Positions 11,688 through 21,272 of a stretch of 64,000 nt of DNA are shown piece by piece. Positions within the stretch are counted from its first letter, which is position 1. Every line of letters starts with the position of its first letter. This DNA comes from Phyllostachys edulis (Eukaryota; Streptophyta; Magnoliopsida; Poales; Poaceae), in assembly GCA_036346405.1 (NCBI GenBank), contig CM070562.1:73737482-73801481 (forward strand). The letters are read 5' to 3'. The notes beneath the pieces are model-generated. The model made no database searches. It was not told the DNA's origin and saw nothing but the letters and a program-made list of their open reading frames with translations. The position numbers were made by a program, and so were the translations under genes.

Positions 11688-12354
11688 TGCCTTAGCTGTG
11701 GCGAAGAAGGGCATTTCGCCGATGATTGCGAACTAGGAAAAGTCAAGGTTTGTCGGCGTTGTGTGAGGAAGGACACTACAAAGAACGAAAGGTACCACAC
11801 CTGTGCAAACCGTGACAAAGACCACTCACCCGAGATTGTCCGCCGCCAAAGTTACTTGTTTCCTTTGCGAGGAAGCGATCACTATCCCAAGGAATGTAGC
11901 ATGAACTCGGTGATTGCCAAGTCATTGAACCGCAGCGATCGCTTTCTTCGGTCATCTGCAAGCATTGCAATCGCCAATGCCTCCAAATCGAGAAGTTCTT
12001 GGGTGATTTGTCCGAGGAGTTGCGGACAAATTACGACCCATGCCTTCCCGACTTTCGGCGTGTGGTGAAAATCCTGTTGTTGCTATGGGCGTAAAGAGAA
12101 AGTCGAGGATCGTCGCAGTGTCAAGAGAGGACTCGTGGTGACTCCAAAGCCGGCCGCCGGTGTCACTTGTTTCTTCTCGCAATCTCAAGGGCCATTATGC
12201 TAATAATTGTCCTAAGAAGCTTGCAAAGAACCCCTTGTCGCCGCAGTCGTGCCTCCATCACGCACACTGCGAGTCGACAAGGTGGTCCCCGCAAATTAGA
12301 TGGGGATCACTTGTTTCTTTTGTAGCAAGAAAAGGGCACTACACCAACAATTGC
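11688..12354 (+). pseudogene. gag remnant with an array of CCHC zinc knuckles
   Basis: At least six CX2CX4HX4C-type knuckles, intact or eroded, follow one another: 11688-11729 (intact, with GEEGHFADDC), 11751-11791, 11802-11839, 11856-11897 (one missing base), 12168-12210 (ends GHYANNC) and 12312-12354 (CSKKG then HYTNNC, one extra base). Zinc knuckles of gag nucleocapsid bind the RNA genome and act as nucleic-acid chaperones; gypsy gag usually has one, sometimes two. The capsid domain normally upstream is not seen. Small indels shift the frame between knuckles. Alternatives: a captured CNBP-like zinc-finger gene, less likely given the position between primer site and pol remnants. Confidence 0.65.
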
Positions 12355-12837
12355 CCTTTAAAGCAGCACAAGATCGTTTGTAATCCAGTCGACTCCATCT
12401 TAGCCGAGAAAGCTCGAGGCACTCGACGTCGTGTTAGGTACGCTTCGCTAACTCTTGCCCGGATATTATTTTATTCGATTCAGAGCATCTCATCTTTTGT
12501 ACCTCGATCTTTTCTTTCTGTTGGTGGTCTCCTTTTAAGCGCCTTTGATTGGTTTCGTTGCTCATTCACTCTCCCGGTTTGGAGTTGAGAGTCGAGTCCG
12601 AGTGTCGGAATGTCCTGTTGAGATTGAGGAAGTGGAATCCATGCCAAAATTACCTCTAAACCTATGCAAACCATTGAAATGGATTGGTTGTCTCCACGTA
12701 TGGGATAAATCGATTGCACCAGAAGCTTATCTACCTCACAAGTCCTTCGTGAGCAGGGTTCATTGCTCACGAGCCGCAAGGTCCACATCTTTTCACTCTT
12801 AAAGTAAAGCCGCTCGATATTCGTGAAGTTCCAGCAG

Positions 12838-13050
12838 CAGGTGACTTCGTCGATGTCTTTCCCGAAGATCTTCCGGATGCCTCCTGCTCGAGAACTCGAA
12901 AAGGCCATCAAGATGGTACCCGGTACCGCCCCAGTTTCAAAAAGGTCTACTAGTCTACCCTGAACCCCTAAGAAAAATGATGCCGTTTGGTTTGTCATCG
13001 ATCGTTTGACTAAAGTGGCACCATTCCTTCCCTATACATCTAAGGGCATC
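12838..13050 (+). pseudogene. pol deletion scar: start of reverse transcriptase joined to integrase core
   Basis: 12843-12878 encodes DFVDVFPEDLPD, the conserved stretch just before the reverse transcriptase fold of Ty3/gypsy pol. About 100 bases later 12984-13040 encodes [13 protein letters not shown], a match to the integrase core motif with IDRLTK. Protease, all of the reverse transcriptase palm, RNase H and the integrase zinc domain are missing between them. The element must depend on another element's enzymes. Confidence 0.65.
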
Positions 13051-13106
13051 ACATAACTGTTATTTCCTCTAACTCCATGGCCAAACGGCCATAATCCTTT
13101 GTAAGA

Positions 13107-13450
13107 GACTAGTCATGAGGATGACTCCGATAGTTAGTTACCGATCAAGGTCTCGTTTGTTAGTGGAGTAACGGACAAATTGCTCCACCAACTAAGAACG
13201 ACCTTAGTCCTCTAAGATAGCTAGTCATGAGGATGACTCAGATAGCTAGTTAACCGACCAAGGTCTCGTTTGTTAGTGGAGTAACCAGACAAATTGCTCC
13301 ACCAACTAAGAACGACCTTAGTCCCTCTAAGATAGCTAGCTGCGGAGGGATGACTCCGTAAAGCTAGTTAGCGTCGAGATCCCGTTATTACCGGAATTAA
13401 CCAAATAAATCGCTCCGAATTAACTGCAAGTTGTTCCGGAATTAACCGCA
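13107..13450 (+). repeat. Tandem repeat, about 3 units of 112-115 bp
   Basis: Units begin near 13107, 13219 and 13334. Each holds AGTCATGAGGATGACTC or a variant, a GGTCTCGTTTGTTAGTGGAG block and a CTCCACCAACTAAGAACG block. The third unit is more diverged and decays into AATTAACC repeats. It lies inside the integrase remnant. Confidence 0.8.
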
Positions 13451-13599
13451 TAAATCATTCCACCAACTAACAACGGCCATGCACCACCAACCATCGAATC
13501 AAGAACAAGCTCTCGATCATCAAAATAACCTTCTTGTAGGTTTTCCAAAGGATCTCTACATATTCTCGCATCGTAAATTTGCACGGTGTCTTCAAGACA

Positions 13600-14263
13600 A
13601 TCGTCCGATCGTGCTTCTCTGCTCACGCCTCAATTTTGGCATAGCCTATAAGAGGCTACGAAAACTCAAGTTTCTTTCAGATCGACTTACCTCATCAAAT
13701 TGATGGTCGACCGAAGGGCCATCAACATTTCGTCGTTATGGGCGAGTTAGCTCGACGTCGTGGATCCTTACGCATTATCGAAAGAAAGGGCTATCGCCTA
13801 TAAGATTGAAATTACCTGCTGCCCTTGAGGGGATACATGATGTGTTCCATGCGCCCACGCTCAAAGAAGTGCCTTCGTGTTCCAACCGAGGAAGCTCGCT
13901 GGAAATTCTTGTTGTGCAAGAAGTTGGGTCTAATTGTGACCTAACGAGAAGCAATGCAATAAAACAAATCAAATAAGATCCGCTCGTCAAGAAACGAGCT
14001 GGGAGCAATATGTAACTAAATAAAGTGTTGGTTGGATGAACAGAGTTCGAGAATTAGGTCCCAAAGACAACAAAAATATTATAAATGGATGAGAGTCTTA
14101 AAGGAAGGTTCGTATCTTTGAAGAAGTTAAACGAAGATCTGGGTATCGTGTCCTCAAGATCCCAAAAGTTCAGTGATCGAACCATTCCGTGGATGAAGTT
14201 GCTTGGAAACGGAAAGACTACCCATCTTCCTTCCCCGCCTGAGCCAAAATCTCGGGACGAGAT
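13600..14263 (+). pseudogene. Integrase C-terminal remnant of the giant element
   Basis: Scattered, frame-shifted matches to the end of Ty3/gypsy integrase: a degenerate block like HPQTDGQTER near 13685-13730, an AYKIE...ALEGIHDVFH-like stretch at about 13797-13850, and an ESRDE-like motif near 14245 just before the polypurine tract, where chromovirus pol genes normally end. No clean chromodomain can be read. Confidence 0.6.
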
Positions 14264-14284
14264 TTTTGTAAGGGGGGGAGATTT
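14264..14284 (+). other. Polypurine tract
   Basis: AAGGGGGGGAG lies 4-5 bases before the TGTAAC start of the 3' LTR, the expected place for plus-strand priming. Confidence 0.85.
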
Positions 14285-14829
14285 TGTAACATCCCAAATG
14301 TACAATCTGGGTTTATTCAAGTATAATTATATGTGTAGAAATTAAAACTTTTTCCCACATCTTGAAAACCCCTAATTTCTCATGTAGTTCTGGTCCAAGA
14401 GTTGTGTAATCCAAAAACACAAAGCTCTTGTTGACCCAAAAGTCAAACTCCTTTTCCAATTATCTTAAATCTTGTGCCAAACATTTGGAAATATTTTTCC
14501 TTGGTCCTAAAACTGATGTGGGACCCCTCTGAAAAATATCACAAGTTGTAAAACTAGTTTGATAAATTTTGGAGGTAAAACAAATCCTCGAACAACCTTC
14601 ATGAATTTCCTGAGAAAAATGCATTGCATAATAACCTCTGGAAATTTTATGTAAGGTTAATCTCATGGTCAGCAAGTTCCTGTTAAAATTTCATAAATTT
14701 TGGAGCTCAATTGCTATTCCAAACAACCCTACAAAATCTCAGCTGTTGAAATTGAATTTGAAAGCTTGGTACTGTTCCTTGGGCTAGCCACTTTCCCAAA
14801 GCTGGTCCAGCCCAACCTTTTTCCCCCCG

Positions 14830-15690
14830 GCTCGTCAGACCTCCTCTCCATTTGATCAGTCGTGCCGCTGGATTAACATCCAACCGCCACGACCTCCTCC
14901 TCAGCTAACGCAGCCAAGTCCTCCCCACTCACATGAGGTCATCGCCCTTGGATCAACGATCCATGGCCATGACCTCCCCTCACTGTTAGACTAAGCAAAC
15001 CTCCTACCTAACCAAGGTCATAGCCGTTGGATCGGATCCAACAGCCCACGACCTCCTCCCTCAAAATACCCAGCGCACAACCTCCCCCATCTCATGTTGT
15101 GCACCGCTGATTTAAAATCCACTATCACGACCTCCTCCTTGTCTTGTGCGATTAGACCTCCCTCACAAGACGTGAGGTCGTAGCCCTTAGATTTAAATCT
15201 AAAGGCCATGATCTCCTCGGTGCGTTATGCAAGCTCAGACCTCCCCTCTTTTGATCGTAACCGTTGGATCAAAAATCCAAAGGTCCTGACCTCCCTTGCC
15301 TTCTGCATAACGCCTCGCACCTCCATCGCCTCTCATCACCATTGAATCTTAACTGATGGCCATAACCTCTTGTGCGCTTCGCCGTAGTGCTAAGACCTCC
15401 CTTTGGTTGTGCGCCTTGATTTAAATCCAAAGGCCATGACCTCCCCTCTTGTTCTTAAGTTCGTGTGCGGTTAAGACCTCACAGGAGGTCCGCACCGTTA
15501 GATTGAAATCCAACGCCTTGGACCTCCTGTCCCTTTTTCCACATGCGCATTCGCATGATGGAAATCGGAGGGTCACGACCTCCCAGCCAGCATCCAATGG
15601 CTGTGATCTCCTCCTTCTCCTTTTAAAAACTTACCGTTTCGATTTAGATCTGAGGGTCACGACCTCCCCCTCATTTCTAATCGGACGGTG
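14830..15690 (+). repeat. GACCTCC module array 1 in the 3' LTR
   Basis: Counterpart of 5700-6560 with the same order of palindromic modules and several small length differences. Confidence 0.72.
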
Positions 15691-15937
15691 GTGGGCAACT
15701 CCTGTTCTTCTCCTAGCTCTGGCGCGCGCGTACGCCATGGCAGTGGAGGAGGCAGTGATCTGTCTTGTCCCAACGGCTCTTTGCTGCGAGCATTTAATGC
15801 GGTCGGTGCTTTTAGCCCCAAAGTCGCCAGTCAGAGCTCGCTCTGTCACCTCCACGTCCTGTCCAAGCTGTGGACCTCCCTTGGGCTAAGCTCACCATGA
15901 GCTTAACCCGTGGTCCAGGACCTCTTTTTGCCCTAGC

Positions 15938-15944
15938 TATAAAA
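15938..15944 (+). promoter_or_regulatory. TATA box in giant 3' LTR
   Basis: TATAAAA in the same context as at 6807. In this LTR it could drive read-out transcription towards the receptor-kinase pseudogene at 20049. Confidence 0.65.
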
Positions 15945-16729
15945 CCCCCACTGTTGCCCTTGGCTTCTTTTACACACCATTGAGCTTGGCCTTGCCTGCG
16001 CTGGGCTGAGCATCTCCTCCACTGACCTACCCTTTTTGGCCGCCATTGTTGAAGTCCTTGGAGCTCCTCGGTGGCAGTGCTTCAGTGGCTCCCTCTTCAA
16101 CCTCTTGTTCACTTTGTGCTCCCCAGACCTCCCGGAGTTAACCCTAACCCCATTTGGGTTGACATTTTCGAAGAGGCCTAGCTTGGAGCTTGGAGCTTGG
16201 AGTTGGCCGTGGAGCAACCCTTCTTCCCCAACTCCGGTCCTCCACGCCCCAACCTCCTCAAAGACTCCGCGACCTCCGTAACCCTCCGTAGTCCCAGATG
16301 CTGGCACCTGTATGTCGTTATGAGCTTTTCTTGGGCACACGCTTGGATGTACGCTGCGGAGCTCATTATCGCTGTTTGTGTTTTGGCCGTGTGTTTCTAT
16401 GCTACCAATCTTCGGCTCGTCGCCGTTCAGGCCACCCGTGCAATGAATGGTCTCGGCGTGTCGCAACACTATTGCGCAGACGTTGGTGTCCTTGGATGGC
16501 GCCGGCAAGGTCCTCATCGCCCGCGACAAGCCTTGGGAGCCTCTCGGGGTTTTGTCGGACGACAATGGCACCGTGCCATTGTCGTTAGGACAAAGATCTC
16601 CCCCTTAAATGCGTTCATCATTGCTTATCATTGGTAAACTCGGGTCAGCCTTTAATGCCTTGTTTTCCGTCCCTTATTGCGCAATTAAGGCGCAGGCTTA
16701 ATCTCCTCAGCAGCGCGCTCTCTGGGACC

Positions 16730-17490
16730 TCTTTGCCAAAGGATCACCCGTGGACTTTTGGCAAAGACCTCCCAAAGACCTCCCAAAGACCTCCCTGGGG
16801 TCCTCTTTGCAAAGACCACCTGGTCTTTGTAGGACAACCCCAGCCCTCCCTCCTTGCGATCTTGACCGCTAGGACCTCCTTGTGGGAGATCTTAGCCGCT
16901 GAGGTCCTCCTGTGTTGATCTCCACCGTAGGACCTCCCCGAGGTCCTCTTAACCTTGTGGACCTCCTCGGGTAATCTTAGCCGCCTGCACCTCCCAAAGG
17001 AAATCGAGCCGCTTAGGACCTCCCTTTGTTAGATCTTGGCCGCTCAGACCACCCCAAGTGGATCTGAACCGCCCAGACCTCTTTGTTGTTGTCTTGACCG
17101 TTAAGGTCCTCCCTAGGACAATCTAGGCCATTAAGGTCCTCCTTGGAAAATCTGGACCGCCCAGACCTCCTCGAGAGGTCTTGACGATGTAGATCTTCCT
17201 TGGGGAGATCTTGATAGTTTAGATCTTCCTTTGGAAGATCTCACCGCCCAGACCTCCTCGTTTGATCTGGACCGTCCGGTCCTCCTCTTGTGTTGTGATT
17301 CGTTGGATGCGGTATCAACGGCCACGACCTCCCCTCATTGCTTGGCAAGTAGCATGGCGGGAGGACATGGACCGTTGATCCACGATCAACGGCCGTGTTC
17401 TCTGGATTCTGCACAGCGCATGCGCGTTTTCCTCTGGAGGTCTTGGACCATTTGATTTAGATCAACGGTTCACGCCCTCCCCTCTCTTTG
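16730..17490 (+). repeat. GACCTCC module array 2 in the 3' LTR
   Basis: Counterpart of 7590-8350. It carries a local expansion of CCCAAAGACCT at about 16765-16795 that the 5' LTR lacks. Confidence 0.72.
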
Positions 17491-19887
17491 GTTTTAGAAA
17501 TTCCAAGAAGCACTTATTTATAAACCGAAAAAGGTATGAACTTCAAAATATCATAACTAATTCATTCTAAATCCAAATGAAGTCATTTAAATTGTGTTAG
17601 CTCTGTCTTGAACTTGACTTTAATCCAAAAATGATTGTAAGTTGAGTTCAGCTCCAGAGCACAGTTTTGCCATTAGATTTTAAAACTCACTTTAAATATA
17701 CACTCAAATTAATGCTTAACTTGTAAAATACATAACTAATGCTCTGTAGATTATTTTTGAGTGAATCCAACTTTGTTGGTTTCTCTATTAATGAACTTAC
17801 TATGAAAATTAGTTTTGAGCTCGTTGCTGTTATAAAAATGAGGACTTGTGCATTATAATTTTGTTCAAGTTCTTGTTTTTGAAAAATTATAGAAAGTGCA
17901 ATCTAGCTCGAAATGAGATGAACTCAATTGTGTTATTCATCTCATGAGGTGCTGGTTTTGCTGTAAAAATTTCAGTGTCACCACTTTTCTAGAAAATGTT
18001 GCCTCATAATTAAATTAGTGAATAGTGCAGTTTGGTATTTTTAGGGCTGAGCAGAATTGTTTTGCTCATATCTTTTGCATTGAGAATCCAAATCAATTGG
18101 TTCTTGTTGCTAAATTCCCTAAAAATCACCCTCTTGCTGCTGTAGAAAATTCAGAGTGTTTGGAGTTCGTTTTCTGTGCTGTCTTTGTCATTTTCGTCGT
18201 TCTTATCGATTGTTTTCGTCTTTCCGATTAGGTGTCGACGAGTGTATTGATTCCGTGAGTGATCCTCAGCAACAATTTGTCCAGCAACAGCAAGGCAAGC
18301 AGTTTGATCATTTCCATCATTGTCCCATTACTTTAAAGTCTAATATTTTGTTTAACTTGTATGTATGCATGCTTTTGTGTCAAAGTATTTTATCGTTTAG
18401 AGGTAGCTATTCCTATTGCATAGTTGCCCCTAAATTGTTACCCCTGCCACAAACCATAAGTTACTAATATCGCTGGTGAATTAGAGCCCGGTGATTTAAG
18501 TATGCTCTTTTATTGCTTTTACGGTGTCATGCTTAGCGATGCTTAGATAACGGTAGTAATGGGCGATCATCGACTTAGTCGATGGTCTTGATCACTCAAA
18601 ACTGATTATTACTCCTATATGTCCAGCACTTGTGCTTTGATTAATTTGTAAAATCAAAACTGAAAATAAAAGATTGATTTAGACTTGGGCATATTGGATG
18701 GATGGTGTGGTTTTGGATGTGGTGGTATGCCCGAGTCAACAAGGACCTAATTCTTGCGCCATTGATCCAAGCAATTTTATGTATAACCACACGAGGGGCA
18801 TATGGAACCCTCTTGACTAAGTACTTTGGGCGGTGTTAATTGGGGTCGCTTTCGGTTGGTGTGTTTTTAAAGATAAAATGTGTGTGTGATGTGGGAGGGA
18901 GCATTAGCTTCCTGGAAGGTTGTGTGATGTCTCTTTCTCCCGTGGGTTGTGCGACTCAAATTAGCATTGTCCATTGGAAATGTCTCAGAGGACTTAGCGT
19001 GCAAAGACACCTAAGGTAGTGTGCTTAAAGGAAAGGCGGTCGGACGTGTGGGTACATTGGTACACCCTGCAGGATAAAACTATTCAATAGCCTCGCCCTA
19101 GGTTATGGACACGCTTGGTTATTTCGTAAGAATTAGACTACAACCTTTAATTAAAACTTGACATGGTTGGTATGAACGGAAGTTCATGCTATTGTTGTGG
19201 TGACTATTGGGTTAGTCACTTCCAGTGTTGTTCTTGTTGTTGTTACTATGTTACTACCTCGTTGAATTTCAACAATTAAAATGCTTTGTCAAATTGCCTT
19301 CAATCTATTATATTATTGCAAATGAAACTTGCGTTATGCTAAAATGAGTCCAAAGCCTCATCCACTTAAATAAAGCTTGCATGTAGCTATTTATAGTTCT
19401 CGTTATCTCACACGTAAGTCTTATGGAGTACTTTATGTACTCATCTCGCCCGTGGTTGTGGCATTTTGTGGCTTTTGTTGCAGAGGAAGAAGGTGAGCCC
19501 CAAGGGCTTCACTCTTAAGTAGATGTGCTTCGGGTTTGACGACTAGCTTGGCGGTCCGGTTAGTTGCCTTGTGGGTAAAGGCACACTAATTGGCTTTTGT
19601 TATGGCCATCTTATGGCACTTTTGCTTCCGCTGTGTATCTTTGTAGTCTTATTGTTATTTGGCCTAAGGGCCTCTCTTTTGTAATATCTATTCCATATTA
19701 ATGTTAACTTCTGGTTTGTTGCTTATGTGCTATGTGTTGTATGGAATTGATACATTCTTTTGTTGTGAGGTATGTATACTGCATTCTGGGAAGTATACAT
19801 CTCTCGAGACCGGGTTTATTTGGTTGATAATACTAGGGTCAATTGGATGACTAAGTATTATGAGCTTAATAAATCCGGGTGCTCACA

Positions 19888-20028
19888 TATGTTATGAATA
19901 TTGTGTATGTGTTCAAGAGACCCAATGGGCAATATATATAGGGAGTAAAAGGGGATATATGCCATACATATATAAGGAAATACAAAAGGCATATAAGGAA
20001 AATACAAAAAGAAATTCCTATTCTAACA
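19888..20028 (-). mobile_element. Small copia/TRIM-type LTR, remainder after insertion of the giant element
   Basis: Read on the minus strand this begins TGTTAGAATAGGAATTTC at 20028, has a TATA-like CTATATATATTG, and runs into the TSD copy. Adding the three bases at 5163-5165 gives a 139-bp LTR bounded TGTTA/TAACA, followed by the primer site at 5151-5162. The size fits a TRIM or a small copia LTR; only about 15 bases of internal sequence remain at 5135-5150. Confidence 0.65.
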
Positions 20029-20048
20029 GACATCACTCCTACCGAAAA

Positions 20049-21272
20049 ATACATTGAAAGGTATCATACCATCTAGCTTGGCAGACCTTCACAACTTTTG
20101 AAGTTGACCTTATCTACAACAATCTTCTCGGTATCATACCTAAGGAGGCCTTCGGCGTCACAACAATGACAATATATGTATTGGTCTATAACAATTTAGA
20201 AGGGCCAATACCTCTAGAGTTTGCTAAGCTTCAACAGCTCACAGAATTACATCTTTCATCAAACAGGCTAACTGGGGAAATTCCTGATAGTTTGGGGCAA
20301 TGTCAAGAGCTAGAAACAATTCGGATGGACCAGAACCTTCTCACTGGAAACCTTCCGATATCATTGGGCAACCTGAAGAGCTTGAGCATCCTCAACCTTT
20401 CCCATAACAATTTGTGAGGCACCATTCCTACAGTCTAGATGATCTTCAATTTCTCAGCCAGCTAGACTTATCGTACAGCAATCTCAATTCTGAAAGGACA
20501 AGTACCAATTAATGGAGTATTCCAAAATGCTACTGCAGTTTCACTCATTAGAAATTGGGGCCTTTGTGGAGGATCGCGGGATCTACGTATGCCCCCTTGC
20601 ATTACTGTTTGTCCAAGAAAAGAAATACAATACTACTTGTTCAGAATATTGATTCCAATATTTAGCTGCATGTCAATTATATTGTTGCTCCACTTTATAC
20701 TCCTTGAGAAGATGTCAAGGGGAACATATTTATTGTTGCTTTCTTTTGACAAGCAATTCCCTAAAGTTTCTTATAGTGATCTAGCTCGAGCTACAGCAAA
20801 CTTCTCGGAGTGAAACCTGATTGGGAAAGGAAGCTACGGTTCAGTGTGTAACGGAAAGATAGTCCAAGGTAAAATGCAAGTAACTATTAAAGTTTTTGAC
20901 CTTGATATGAGATGTGCAGACAAAAGTTTTATATCAGAATGTAAGGTTTTGAGAAGCATTCGACATCAGAATCTTCTTCATACCCTAACAGCATGTTCGA
21001 CAATAGATAATGTATGTAATGCTTTCAAATAATTTATGAATTCATGCCAAACGGGAATTTGGACACATGGTTACATAAAAGATCTGCCGGTGAAGCTCCA
21101 AAGAATTTGGGCTTAGGACAAAGAATAAGCATAGCTGTTAATATAGCTGACGCATTAGCTTATTTACACCGTGACGGTGTAAGATCCATTATCCATTGTG
21201 ATTTGAAGCCCAGCAATATCCTCCTAGTTGTTGATATGAGTGCTTATTCGGGTGACTTTCGCATTGCAAACC
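20049..21272 (+). pseudogene. LRR receptor-like kinase pseudogene, 5' part (Xa21-type, subfamily XII)
   Basis: About six leucine-rich repeats (20060-20470; motifs such as LTELHLSSNRLTGEIPDSLG), a post-LRR block with NGVFQNATAVS and LCGG, a hydrophobic transmembrane segment near 20645-20700, then a kinase domain: GKGSYGSV glycine loop (20824-20850), IIHCDLKPSN catalytic loop (21189-21218) and a degenerate DFG region (SGDFRIAN, 21250-21271). Intact members sense microbial peptides or similar ligands at the plasma membrane. This copy lacks its N-terminal repeats, has frameshifts near 20100, 20415 and 21030 and a stop at 20812, and the usual activation-loop Lys region shows T for A/V before IKVF. 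A LINE splits it right after the DFG region; it resumes at 24190. It is dead as a receptor. Confidence 0.85.

Larger units (their letters stand above)
5166..19887 (+). mobile_element. Complete non-autonomous Ty3/gypsy element with 5.6-kb LTRs
   Basis: Two near-identical LTRs start TGTAACATCCCAAATG and end GGGTGCTCACA. The element is flanked by a perfect 5-bp duplication TATGT (5161-5165 and 19888-19892). It has an initiator-Met primer site after the 5' LTR and a G-rich polypurine tract before the 3' LTR. LTRs are 5573 and 5603 bp against an internal region of only 3546 bp. The internal region keeps gag zinc knuckles, a few codons of reverse transcriptase, an integrase scrap and the integrase tail, so it cannot be autonomous. 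Clade: the primer site, TGTAACA LTR start and integrase tail resemble chromovirus (Tekay/Del-like) elements; this is inference. It is LARD-like in lacking a usable pol, but most of its length is LTR. Confidence 0.93.
14285..19887 (+). repeat. 3' LTR of the giant element
   Basis: Collinear with 5166-10738. AT-rich zones are almost identical (for example only about one difference in the first 480 bases), whereas the GC-rich module zones differ by many small indels. It ends GCTCACA at 19887 and is followed by the TSD TATGT. Confidence 0.93.
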
